From Pseudovirgaria hyperparasitica (lineage: Eukaryota > Ascomycota > Dothideomycetes > Acrospermales > Acrospermaceae), in assembly GCF_010093815.1 (NCBI RefSeq), contig NW_022985556.1, forward strand, positions 161,339 through 225,338: DNA of 64,000 nucleotides, given 5' to 3'. The notes under the pieces were generated by a model, which saw only the letters and a list, made by a program, of their open reading frames with translations, ran no database searches and was not told where the DNA came from. A program made the translations under genes and the position numbers. Position 1 is the first letter of the stretch, and the number at the start of each line of letters is the position of its first letter. Below are positions 31,259 through 42,618 of this stretch, piece by piece.

Positions 31259-33915
31259 CTGCAGGAGAGGAACGAGTTTCGGGGGATATATTACGAGAGA
31301 CCAAAGCACAAGCGGGCCTCCCGTCCGCGCAAGGCGAACAGTAGGCGCGGATATCGATAGGGCTGGGGCCGGTAGGGTTTGGTGGTGGTGGTAAACGCGC
31401 GTGCAAAGGGATCGTCCAGAGCGCCGGAACCTGGCAGTGCAAAAGCGTGTGTCGAACTGTTTGATAATGGAAAATAGAATAGCAAAGATAAAGTTGCAGA
31501 GGTGGAGAGAGTTAGTTGGCGTGAGGTAAGCAGTTGGCTAATGGAAATGTGAAAATGGGGTGTGCTGGTCCTGTCCTGTGTGTAGTAGCGGAGGCGGCGG
31601 GGGAGGGGGCGGATGGGGATGGATGGATGCCTTTTAATATCAGACCGGCCGTGAAGGTTGTGTTGTTTGTCCTTTTGCAGACTCCATCCACTCTCTCTCT
31701 CTATAATGAACAGTCCGACCGTTTCGACAATTCCGCCTCCCTTTGTGTCCTGGCTGGGCAGATGGCAGATGGCAGATGGCTACTGGCTAATGAGAGAGCG
31801 AGCAGAAAGCAGATGGCGGACTGCGGCGAAGGCACTGGCACCAACCACCACGTACTGCGACTTGCTTCCCGTCTCAGGTGTATCCTCTACGACGTCGTTG
31901 TCGCTGTCGTTTTCGTGGTTCTCGTCCTCTCCTCAATCGATATTAGATCGTACGCCGACAGTCTGCATCAAATGAAAGCGTGCCCCGAAAACAAAGGTCA
32001 GGACAACAGAATAAGCAATGGACAGGCCAACACAGGTAGCAAGACTGAAGAAGCGCAATTGGTTGAGACATACGACGCCTCCCCAGTACAAAACGAGGTG
32101 GTGGAATGCAAATTTTCACTCGACTCGACGACTACCACTGCCGCTACGACGACCACGACCACGACCATGGCCACTACTACTACATACACACCACTAATTA
32201 CTGAGGGAACGACAGGCTCCTTTGGTGTGAATCGACGGCTCTGGCTGGGCAGAATGCGCGGTTTCACCTCCCGCGACAGGTTACATTTTCTAGGCCTGCC
32301 CCGCCTCCTTCACGTCCTCTTCATGCAAGCGAGACGCAACAGCATGCCATTTTGTGGCGCCTTTTGCCAAGGGTGCCGGAAAGAATGGCTGTAAAAGGGT
32401 TGGTTTTCTGCTTTCCTGGACGCTTCACCCGAGGTCAGCTCTCCCACTCCACGCACACGGCACTACAGTACGACGCTGCTCTTGCTGCGCTGCCCTCCGC
32501 CCGAACGAACGGGGTAAGCCGGGGCAAGGCTTTGATGCTGCCCTTAGAGCTGGGCAGTGATAGTACCAATATTAAGTGCCCCGGCGCGCTCATCCGCCCA
32601 GCAGCCTGGATGTGCCGCTGCGGCGCTGCCGATGATGCTGATGCTGATGCTGATCCCCGTCGTCGTGCCTTGACTTATTCATGCCTCGTCCTGCCATCAA
32701 TCCTCTCTACCATGAAGGCTACTGACAGATGCTGCGTGTTGGAGGCTGCAGCTGCACTCTTGCTAATTAATGTAATGGGAAAGGGTTCGCAAGCTGCTTG
32801 ATGATCTGCAGACTGCAGCATCAAACCCCGCGTGGACCGTGGAGACCATTCGCTCTACCACTTCATTCACTCTACTAACCTATAAAGGTAACCCACATTT
32901 GTGCTCACCTGTCGAATCCGGGCAATCTGCATCCCTATACCATGCATACATACATGTATACGGACACGGTTCGATACTACTGTGTACATAGTCTTTTGCT
33001 GACATCGCAGACGCGTCCAGAGCGTCCGTAAACTTGTCACGATGCTTGCATCCCAAGCCTCGATTCTCATCAAACTGCCAGTCAGTGCGCGTTAGCGGGC
33101 CTCGGCCGAACCATCCGGCGGTGAAAAGCAAGTTCAGAATGACCTTTAGCCCTGACTCTTCAAGGTTCACACCTGTGCAACATCGTCTCGTGCTGCTCTT
33201 TCGAATATCTTCTTGCAATCGGGCCTACTCTTAGACTCCAAATGACCCAGTCTTCGAAAGGAACCAAGAAGAAGAGAAGGAACCCAAGCCAACAGAAATG
33301 CAAAGTTGAACCTCAAATACTGATGGCTGGCGAACGTGTTCGGTCGGCCTGGCTGACCGAGTGTCGCAGGCCTAAGTCTTGACCTTCTGTGTGGAGAATC
33401 AGATGCATTGACTTCCTACTACACTCTACGGCGTGATATAACCTTGCGTAGCCTAGCTCCAATTCTTGGACGAACTTCGTTGAGCTGCTGTCATATAGTA
33501 TTCCTCGACTAGGCCTGGCATGCGCTCCATGCAGTTACCGTGTGGAGAGCTTACAACTAAATTAAGAGGCAATTCCCCTATTCGAAAAAAGGGCGGGAAA
33601 AGCCCTTGCTCATACGGTCAGATAGGATGAAGTCGCATCAGTACATATCCACAACATGATGAAGTGATCAAGTCTAGGTCCATTAGGCCGCCCTCAAGTA
33701 TCTATGCTAAGTACCAATCGTACATAGAGGTGAGATATAGGTATATATGCTATTAGTGGCAGGCAAGATTGGTTGACACAGTCGACGGAAGGCACGACTT
33801 ATCGTGTAGTTGCCCATTGTTACATCAGGCGTCAACAAAGGACTGATCTTTCCGAGTATTGCCTCTCGATCGTCAATGTCGAGATAGCTGATCTTTCTGA
33901 TTTTTTAGTCGCAAC
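31259..33915. other. 2.65-kb divergent intergenic region
   Basis: Lies between the bZIP gene (leftwards) and the arrestin gene (rightwards). It contains a CT run at about 31688-31700, an ACC/ACG-type trinucleotide stretch at 32130-32190 and a GATGCT tract near 32633-32656. The 286-codon plus-strand ORF across it is low-complexity (poly-Thr from the trinucleotide tract) and I do not accept it. This is probably a long regulatory and 5' leader region of the bZIP gene. Confidence 0.5.
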
Positions 33916-36788
33916 ATGCCTTTTTTCCATGTATCCGGTAAGAATGCAATGACGCTTTCGTCTGTCTTGATTCTGACATGCATGGATAGTTGCGATCAAA
34001 TCCCGTCGCTCAAGGCGTAGGCCTCTTACCACCACCACATAGACTTGGACATGGTATTCTCGCTACCCTACTATGTCTACCGAATGCTAATCTTCCTAGA
34101 ACCACAGCGTTCTGGCTCCATCAGAAGCGACCATTCTCGTGACAGACCTTCTCTTGATATCCTGAATGACTATGTTCCACTCTTGCCTCCGGCTCCTTTA
34201 CGCAGAAACGAACCGCAAGCAAATGAGAATATTCCCCCACCAGTCCCGAAAGCCCCTGTGTCCAACTGGGCGAATGCTCAGCGGCCTCTTTCAGACATAC
34301 GAGAACTCACAGAACCTAGTCTTGTTGAAGACGCGAATCGAAGAAAGGCACCAGAGTCAGGTTTATTGCGGAACCTGTCACTGACAAGAAGAAGCTCTGT
34401 GGAGAACTCATCCAGTAATCGTCATGCTCGTGGTGAGGACTCTAGAGGCCGATTGTCCCCTCGTCGATCGCCCAGGAAAGACCAGGATCGCTCGAGCATC
34501 TACAGTATTCCACCAAACAATGTTCCTCCTCGCTCATCTTCACATCATCGTCGCGAGAGAAGCTCATCACGGTCAAGAGGGGGCCATTCTGCGCCACCAC
34601 TACCGCCTCCACCATCAGCGAGACCAGAATATATAACGCGTAAAGGGCAGCCTAGTAGTCCAGTGAAAGCGACTGCTGATAGACTTGATCCGGTCACTTC
34701 TGAAAATACGCGACGAATCCCTTCCAGGACATTCTACCGCGAGTCTCAATTGACCGACATTGCCGAGTTTCCCATACATCGACATCCACGGATCAACATA
34801 GAGATTCACCTTGGCGCATCGCTGTATGTAGGTGGGGGTACTATCGAAGGGACTGCGCGGATATCCATAGACGACGCGGAGCGAATCCGCCACAAGCGAG
34901 CTTTAGCACTGGCGCGTATCTCTGTTGATCTCGTAGGGATCGAGGAAATAACTGGTGCGAAGAAATCAGTGTTCCTCAATCTTGCAACGGAACTTGTTGA
35001 CCCCGAAAACCCTCCACCTCACGGGATGGTGGAATCTCTGAAGCAAATTTCGGCCATTGACACATTTTGGCACCTTGCGCCATCAATTTCCGTTCTACCA
35101 TTTTCACTCAGCCTACCTTTAGATGTTGGGCCGCCCCCGTTCATATCTAGGATAGCACGAATACGCTATCTCCTGTCAGTGACGCTTTTGGTTCGTGATC
35201 AGGGTAAGCAATATCTTGTTCGGCAATCACAAGATGTAACAGTGATACCAGTGTACGATCGTAAGTCTAATGTATCCGACATCACGGATCGTCAAAAGTA
35301 ACGTTCCGATTAGCAGAAAAAGCCCTGATGTCTTTGCCAAGTCCTCTGACTGCTGAAGACGAATTCATTCGGTCTCGAGATCATGGACTAGAAGTCATAC
35401 ATGTCACCGCTGGTCTTCATCGACAAGTCTGGGTCAGTGGTACAAGCATCTTCGTCGATATTCATGTGGCGAACAATAGTAGCAAGAATATTAAGCGACT
35501 GGAGCTGCAACTGGAGCGAGACATACTTTGCTACAAGCATGTGTGTCAAAGGTGTCCCGAATCTTGTTCGGTGGTCGCTAAACCTTGACTGTTTAGGCTG
35601 CTGCATCCACGATGGAAAAGTCTGCGAGTCAAGGCCGTATTTTCGATGCCAATGATCGATCAATCCTTAGTCGGTCAATCACGAAAGCTGGAGGTGGTAC
35701 ATGGAGTGGGATAGCCGCGCACACCACCGAAATACGCACATGTGACCTCGAGCTGCCACGTGGACATGCAACTGTAAAGTGTGGTACGTCGATCATATAT
35801 TGCCCTCCCACCATGATGAACTGACGTTACACAGGTAAATTTTTCGAGGTCAGGTATTTCTTGAATGTTGTTGTTAGTTCTGCCCATACGTGAGACTGTC
35901 CCAATGCTAGCCCCTGAATCGCTGCTGAGGCAATAGCAGGAAACTCGTGACGATACAACTACCAATCGTCCTCATTCATATGGTACGCTCTTGTCTGTTC
36001 GAATGCTACCCCGCTGGACTCACATAATCCAGAACAGTCTCGACATAGTGCCCAATTCTGTGGCACAGGTCGCTGCAGCCATTGAGGAGAAGCGCTCCAA
36101 TTCCAATCCTGCCGATGACCCTCCAACCAGCTCTCCGCGTCTCCGTCGACGCCCGTCTGTTACCGTGCAAGGTCGGGCCTTTGCAGCGCCCCGCTTTCAA
36201 TCCCTCGACCGAATGCGCTCTGAGACGGAAGTGATTCAACATCTGGGTCGCGATTTAGAGGCCAGTCCACGCAAAATACAACACTCCATACGCCGCGTAC
36301 AAAGTAATTGCAATTACCGTACCGACCAGGGCTCGCACTCGCCGCCTCAAGCTCACAAGGGTAGATTTTTAGATTCACACGGCCAAATCGAAGGTACTAG
36401 TATTGGCGCTGATGTCAAAGCTCAATTGAGGAGGATGCGTAGCACGGATACAGCAAGGAGTAACCTTCAGTCTGCGCATTACCGGAAAGAGAGCTGTCCG
36501 GGTGTTACCACACTGCGAACGGTACCGAGTCTTGGGCTGCGGGACATGGGCAAGGAGAACTTCATGGCAGGCACTGGGCCTGGAACTGGGACTGAAGCGC
36601 GAGAACAGAGAGATCTCGTTGACGGTTTCAAGCAAAGGATTGAAGAGGCGAAGCAACAGCGGCAGTTTCAATTTCAATTCAAGAAGAAGAAAAGTGGTGA
36701 GAAGAGAAGTGGACTCCCGGGTGTTGGGTGGCTAAGAAGCTTGGATAGGGATCGTGAAAGAGATGGAAGGGAAGGGAATTGGATATAA
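33916..36788 (+). CDS. arrestin-domain protein (fungal alpha-arrestin-like)
   Basis: Probably a membrane-trafficking adaptor. Exons are 33916-33937, 34100-35260, 35314-35540, 35597-35783, 35835-35889, 35940-35982 and 36033-36788, giving 816 aa. The 22-nt first exon ('MPFFHVS') is inferred from a GTAAGA donor and a GCTAAT...CCTAG acceptor. A start at 34045 would lie inside that intron and encode an odd hydrophobic leader. The acceptor of the second intron could also be three bases later. Residues 1-237 are disordered (Ser/Arg/Pro, 'RRERSSSRSRGGHS'). The arrestin fold runs ~238-570: N-lobe from 'RINIEIHLGASLYVGGGTIE', C-lobe from 'LEVIHVTAGLHRQVWVSG' through 'CDLELPRGHATVKCGKFFEV' to 'LPIVLIHMNSLDIVP'. 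The tail is basic and Gln/Lys-rich. No PPxY motif for Rsp5/Nedd4 ligases is visible, so ART-type ubiquitin recruitment is not supported. Confidence 0.88.
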
Positions 36789-37651
36789 CCTTCAATGAGA
36801 CAATGAGGATGATATACTTACAATGATACGTATGTACTATACGTTTTCGACGTCCTTTAATTGCCCGCAGCTACTTGCCCAACTCGGCCTTCTGTCAGAA
36901 TTCACTTCGTAGCCGTCGCGTGCTTCGTCTCGTCGTTTAGTCTACGGCCAGACACGAAGAATGCCGTGAAATTGCAAAAGTGTACCGTAAACAATCACGT
37001 GATGTCAAAACTCTTGCCTCTTATGTCCATTCAATTAAGGCTAATTGAAGAGGAGAATGCCTGCATTGACCTCGTCGGCCGCTTCTCGGCGAGTTTTCAT
37101 GGATATATCCGTAGAAATCTGTCCATATGAGGAACCTCTTTCCGAAGCCATGATCGCAGCGTTTGGTCTAAGTCAGCATCCTCTTGTTTGCATTAACGTT
37201 CTTTAAAGAAATGTCACAGTCCGACTGTGATATGCAGGTGCCAAGTAAGGTTGAGCATTACGCGTATAAAACGCGCAACGGGGTAATACATTTCGCAAGT
37301 CGTGATTCGTTGGCATCGTAGTTCTGACGGACATCCCGCCTCGCATTCGCGATTGCCGGCATTTAGAACGCTACTCGAATCCTTGCGATGCGGGGGTGTC
37401 GTTGCTTACGGATGCCTTATGAATCGCCAATTTCAACGTCGTACGAAGTTTATACACTACCGCATATGCCTTGTATTTATATAGTTGCAGACTAGTTCGT
37501 GACTCTACCATGAAATTGTGACTTTAGATGAATCCAAGGTCTCTCTGGTTTCAGACTTCAATAGCCTGGGATCTGCTATTGGAACCTCTTGCTAGACTGC
37601 TCTGAGGTTATACTTAGGAGTCAAGATTCGTACGAGGACTCAGCAAACGAC
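36789..37651. other. intergenic region, no gene seen
   Basis: Promoter region of the FAD monooxygenase. It contains a short inverted repeat CACAGTC-CGA-CTGTG near 37215. Short ORFs have no features. Confidence 0.5.
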
Positions 37652-39478
37652 ATGTCTCCGGCAACGATCACATCTCCCGTGGTCATCATAGGAGCTGGTC
37701 CAGCCGGTGCTTCCCTGGCCTGTTTCCTCTCCTCGCACTCCATCACAGGTCTCATCATTGAGCTCAACAGCCACTCCGCAGACACCCCTCGCGCTCATAT
37801 CACGAACATGGCCGCGCTCGAATGTCTGCGCGACATCGGTCTCGAGGAAACCGTCCTCAAGCTCTCTACACCTGACGAGAACATGTCGCACACGCGTTGG
37901 TGCTACAATATGGCCGGCCGCGAATACGCACGCATCCATTCCTGGGGCGCCGACCCTGCTCGAAAAGGGGAATACGAGGCTGCATCTCCCTGTAAACACT
38001 GCGACCTGCCGCAGACCTTGCTTGAGCCGGAACTCGTCCGCTATGCGACGCTGCACGGCTTCAAGATCCGCTGGGATACGGAGATGTTGTCCTTCGACGA
38101 GGATTCCTCCGGAGTGCTGGTGCGCGTGCGAGACAACATCACGGCAGCAGAATACCTCATTCGAACTCAGTATTTGTTTGGCGCAGATGGCGCCCGCTCC
38201 CGTACGATCCAACAGCTCGATATCCCACTCATCAAAGCCCCTGGTGGGGGTCCTGCGCTTAACATCCTTTTCCGCGCTGATCTCGCTCAGTTGATGCCAC
38301 ACCGCATGGGCAATCTTCACTGGATTATGCAGCCGGATCGCGACTCGCCTGACTGGGCCTGGCTCAGCATCCTCCGCATGGTCAAGCCGTGGTCCGAATG
38401 GATGCTCATCGCGCTCCTACGCCCAGGCTCAACACTCTCTCAGAAACCAACCCCTGAGCAGTGCGCCACACACATAACGCAGCTAATCGGCACCACTAGC
38501 ATCCCCGTGACAGTAGAAAAGATAAACATCTGGAACATCAACGACATCGTTGCTTCAAGATACTCCTCGGACTTGGGCAGGGTGCATTGCCTGGGCGACG
38601 CCGTCCATCGCCACCCGCCCTTCAACGGCCTCGGCAGCAATACATGCATCCAAGACGCCTTCAACCTGGCCTGGAAAACCGCATATGTGCTCAAGGGCCT
38701 CGCACGTCCCTCACTGCTCAGCACGTTTAGCACAGAGCGACAACCCGTCGGCGCGGCGGTCGTCCGGCGCGCAAACGCCGGCATCGCAGCTCATGCAGAT
38801 GTGTGGGACGCGTTCGGACTCCTCCTGCCCACACCCGCAGAGCGTACCGCTGCGATGGCCGAGTTGGAGGAGGACAGCGAGCAAGGGCGGGCAAGGAGGT
38901 TCAAAGTGCAAAAAGCGATCCACGAGACGAGGTACGAGTTCCACGGGCTGGGCGTGGAGATGAACCAGACGTATGGCGCGGAGACGACAACGGCCGTGAT
39001 AGCGGACGTATTTCCAACAGCGCAGAACGCGACCGACGAGGAGCGCATAGCGGCGAATCCGGACCAGGTGTTGTATCATATCCGTAGCACACTGCCCGGG
39101 CGTCGCCTTCCGCATGTCTGGCTCTCGCGACCTACGCCTGAAGGGCTGGTGTCTACAATCGATATTGCAGGCCACGGGGTCTTTACGCTATTCACTGGCA
39201 TTGGAGGTGCTGGTCCCTGGACTGCAGCAGCGGAAGAAGTTGGTGACAAGCTGGGCGTTGAGGTTAAAGTGGTGGATGTGGGCTGGGGGTGTGAGTGGGA
39301 GGACGTGTATTTCGAATGGGCGCGCATACGTGGCGTCGAGGAGGACGGATGTGTGCTTGTCAGGCCGGATCGATTCGTGGGATGGCGGTGTGGAAGGAGG
39401 GACGGTGCGAGTATGCTGGTGGGTGTGATGAGTAGTATTGTAGGGAGAGCAGAAGGGAAGGGACAGGTTGGGATCTAG
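37652..39478 (+). CDS. FAD-dependent aromatic hydroxylase (phenol 2-monooxygenase-like)
   Basis: Group A flavoprotein monooxygenase that uses NAD(P)H and O2 to hydroxylate an aromatic ring. Single exon, 608 aa from the ATG at 37652. An in-frame ATG at 37589 adds 21 residues ahead of the Rossmann fold, so I prefer the later start. 'VVIIGAGPAGASLA' (residues 10-23) is the dinucleotide-binding GxGxxG, 'YLFGADGARSR' near 175 is the DG motif, and 'CLGDAVHRHPPFNGLGSN' near 314 is the GD motif contacting the FAD ribityl chain. The C-terminal third has the thioredoxin-like layout of phenol hydroxylase and 2,4-dichlorophenol monooxygenase (PheA/TfdB). No signal peptide. An acyl-CoA/aryl ligase lies 700 bp downstream on the same strand, which fits a small catabolic or secondary-metabolic pair. 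Substrate unknown. Confidence 0.92.
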   Translation: MSPATITSPVVIIGAGPAGASLACFLSSHSITGLIIELNSHSADTPRAHITNMAALECLRDIGLEETVLKLSTPDENMSHTRWCYNMAGREYARIHSWGADPARKGEYEAASPCKHCDLPQTLLEPELVRYATLHGFKIRWDTEMLSFDEDSSGVLVRVRDNITAAEYLIRTQYLFGADGARSRTIQQLDIPLIKAPGGGPALNILFRADLAQLMPHRMGNLHWIMQPDRDSPDWAWLSILRMVKPWSEWMLIALLRPGSTLSQKPTPEQCATHITQLIGTTSIPVTVEKINIWNINDIVASRYSSDLGRVHCLGDAVHRHPPFNGLGSNTCIQDAFNLAWKTAYVLKGLARPSLLSTFSTERQPVGAAVVRRANAGIAAHADVWDAFGLLLPTPAERTAAMAELEEDSEQGRARRFKVQKAIHETRYEFHGLGVEMNQTYGAETTTAVIADVFPTAQNATDEERIAANPDQVLYHIRSTLPGRRLPHVWLSRPTPEGLVSTIDIAGHGVFTLFTGIGGAGPWTAAAEEVGDKLGVEVKVVDVGWGCEWEDVYFEWARIRGVEEDGCVLVRPDRFVGWRCGRRDGASMLVGVMSSIVGRAEGKGQVGI

Positions 39479-40186
39479 AAGTGAAGGAGGCATCGTACTG
39501 GTTTCTGATGACAATAGACACTACATTATACTGATCTAGAAATGAACGAGCGCATAAACGTAGATTGTTTTCATCACAACACAACCGTAGTTCAATCAGC
39601 CATAGGCATCAACAGTAAAGTGACTTCCCTCTCGGTGTGATATACGAACAGTATCTTGATAGAAGACGTACAGAGTTCCCATGGGATTGGATATTTATAT
39701 AGCCAGCATGTGCTCGATTGAAAACGCTGGGTAGGGGTCGTCAAAGAACGCCAGGAGAACGAGCAAGCACTTTGATTGCGGTCGTTGTCTACTATTATAC
39801 GAATGATTGTATAAGCCTATCATCAAGGGGTATAGGGTCTTATCTAGGACGACTTGTATAGCGTGATAAACAAGTACGTATAGGAGTGGCTTCGCCGGTC
39901 GCCGGTCGTCGGTCTAGCGGAACCAACCTCGGAGGCCGCTGCCCCAGCTTTTGCTAACCCAATTAGGACAGCTCCACAACACCGACTTTGCTCATAGTGG
40001 ACGTAAGACGGTCCTATAACCGACGCCTGCAATGGCTCTTCTACTGTGCCGCAGTGCGAGCGCGCTGTTACGCCCTTGTATTCTGCGTATGTCTGCTGTC
40101 TTCCTCTTGTACACCCCATTATACCACAGATCGCCTTCAATTGTTGATTTTTTGGGCAGACGGAGTTCCGCCCTCACATAACGACC
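39479..40186. other. intergenic region, no gene seen
   Basis: Short spacer between the monooxygenase and the ligase. ORFs of 98-160 codons here are featureless or shadows of the ligase exon. Confidence 0.5.
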
Positions 40187-42264
40187 ATGTCCGGCGCTCT
40201 CTCTCGGCTGTCAAAGATTGCCTCACAGGTCATCAATCCGACGCATGCGGAAGAAGTCGACACAGCGAAGGAGTCGAAGAACCATCGGCTGAACTTTCAC
40301 ACCCTGTCGCCAACGGCATTCTTGCCAAGAGCTGCTGCGATCGAGCCAGATGTACGTCATGTCGCCCGCCTACGGAAGCTCTAAGCGCACCTACAATGAG
40401 ATGGCCCGAGTTGAAGAGAAGACTTTTCATCGAGAACGTCGCTCATATATGGAAAAGACCCGCTAACTGAACAATCCTTGCTAGGCCGAAGCCGTATACC
40501 ACATCACTACAAACAACAAAGTCCTAAGGAGAACGTATGGTGAAGTGGCCGATCGTGCGCGTGGTGTATCCTACTACCTCAAGAAACACAATTACACAAG
40601 AGTTGGGATTCTCTCTACAAACACACCGGCATTCCTTGAATCGCTGTATGGGATTACAGCTGCTGGAGCCGTCAATGTCGGTACGTAAAATGCGACTGCG
40701 CCCGTACCGATCCAACATACTATACTGCGCACGCAGGGGACCCCTTACAGACAGCGTCCTAGAACATCCATGCTTATCCCCTTTCGAAGGCCAAGAGCAG
40801 TACTGTAATTAGCTGACTGGAGCTGGCAGCCATCAACTACCGACTGAAATCTGATGACATTGCTTATATCTTTACCCACTCCGAGGTTCAACTCATCATC
40901 GTCGATGCCGAATTCGAGGACCTCCTTTCAGACTGCCGCAAAGCCTCCCCTCTAGTACAAATACTCATTGACACCGATACAGACGCGATTGAGGGGGATC
41001 TGTGCGGCCCCTTCGATCGTGCAGTCTTGGAAGGTCTGAAACATGACGTCGATACAGGGAATAAAGGCTGGGATGGCCTCGAGGTTCAAGCCGCAGACGA
41101 AGAGAGTGTGTTCGCATTAGCATACACAAGCGGAACAACGGCTCGCCCCAAAGGCGTCGAGTATACTCATCGTGGCGCATACCTTGCCGCTCTCGGCAAC
41201 ATAATCGAGAGCGGCCTCAACTACCACACCGGCCGCTGCAAGTATCTCTGGACACTTCCTATGTTCCATGCGACTGGTCCGTCTCACTCTCCCCTCCCTC
41301 GGCCCTTTATGTTGACCCTCTTCTAGGTTGGACCTTTCCTTGGGCTATAACAGCCGTTCGCGGCACCCATTACTGCCTTCGCAAAATTGACTATCCGCTT
41401 ATCTGGCGGCTCCTCAAGGAGGAGCACATAACGCACTTCAACGCCGCACCCACTGTAAACACACTACTCTGCGCCGACTCTTCCGCATCCCGCCTCCCCT
41501 CTCCTGTTCGCGTCACCGTCGCCGCATCCCCGCCCACCCCACACCTCTTTGAAACGATGACAGCTCTCAACTTGCATCCGGTCCACGTCTATGGCCTCAC
41601 CGAAACCTACGGGCCCATCACAAAGGGCTACCATATGCCCTCCTGGGACGCCCTCCCAGCCAGAGACAAATACGCCAAAATGGCCCGTCAAGGCCACGGC
41701 TTCGTCACATCTCTCCCCGCACGCGTCATCCAACCGGACCGCACCGACGGCCAACTCATCGACGTCGCTCGCGACGGCAACGAAATTGGCGAAATCGTCA
41801 TGGCCGGAAACATCTGCGCAAAGGGATACTACAAGGATCCCGTCGCCACATCCAAGCTGTGGGCCGGCAGTGTCAGCCACTCGGGCGATCTCGCCGTCAT
41901 GCACCCGGACGGCGCAATCCAGATCCTCGACCGCGCAAAGGACATAATCATCTCCGGCGGCGAGAATATCAGCAGTGTCGCGCTCGAGGCCATGCTTGCC
42001 ACGCATCCCGACATTCTCGAGGCGGGCGTCGTGGCGGTGAAGGACGAGCGCTGGGGCGAGCGGCCAAAGGCTTTTGTGACGGTGAAGAATCAGGCTGCTA
42101 CGACGGGTGCGGATGTGATTGCCTGGGCCAAGGAGAATAGCAGTATCAGTCGGTTCATGGTGCCGCGGGAGGTGGAGATTGTGGCCGAGTTGCCCAAGAC
42201 GAGTACGGGCAAGATACGGAAGAATGTTCTGAGAGATTGGGCGCGTGGGGTGCGCAGTGAGTAG
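40187..42264 (+). CDS. AMP-forming acyl-CoA (or aryl-CoA) ligase
   Basis: Activates a carboxylic acid with ATP and joins it to CoA. Exons are 40187-40351, 40485-40680, 40830-41276 and 41327-42264, giving 581 aa. Adenylation motifs occur in order: 'AYTSGTTARPKGVEYTHRGA' (phosphate loop), 'FHATGWTFPWAITAV' across the last junction, 'HVYGLTETYGP' (adenine pocket), 'SHSGDLAVMHPDG' (ribose Asp), 'RAKDIIISGGENISS' (hinge) and 'PKTSTGKIRKNVLRDWA' with the catalytic Lys near the C-terminus. The overall sequence resembles the fungal medium-chain/aryl acyl-CoA synthetase group. The C-terminus, 'RGVRSE', is not a peroxisomal PTS1 signal, and there is no clear N-terminal targeting peptide. The neighbouring flavin hydroxylase hints at an aromatic acid substrate, but that is inference. 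Confidence 0.93.
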
Positions 42265-42618
42265 CAGTAGTAGCGCGCTCTATGTGTGCAGCATGTCATG
42301 GAATGGTCGTACTTTCTAATCATGAATAGTTGGCAGGTACGAATGCATATATATACACGTATGTATGGACGAAATGTACAGATGAAGATGAATCTACAGG
42401 ATGGCTACAAAGACATCATCCATGTCAAACTGTATCGTATGCTGGGTTCCCCGCACAGAAATCGCTACAGCAGAACAAGGATGAGACATTGAATATAGCG
42501 TAATGAATACGAAAGAAAGAACAAAAAAAAATCGACACCTCTATCAACAGGTCCGGCCCATTAAACAGTCATTCATATCCATTTCATTGCATTCGCACCT
42601 CGTGCCTAACATCACCAT
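42265..42618. other. convergent 3' spacer
   Basis: 3' flanks of the ligase (rightwards) and the chitinase (leftwards). Nothing else is visible. Confidence 0.5.

Noticed and set aside
31534-32394. 286-codon plus-strand ORF
   Set aside because: Low-complexity poly-Thr from a trinucleotide tract, no domain, no splice support; fits leader or promoter DNA better.
34045-34099. Start codon at 34045 for the arrestin gene
   Set aside because: It sits just ahead of a clear branch point and acceptor. An upstream ATG exon (33916-33937) with a GTAAGA donor joins in frame and avoids an odd hydrophobic leader.
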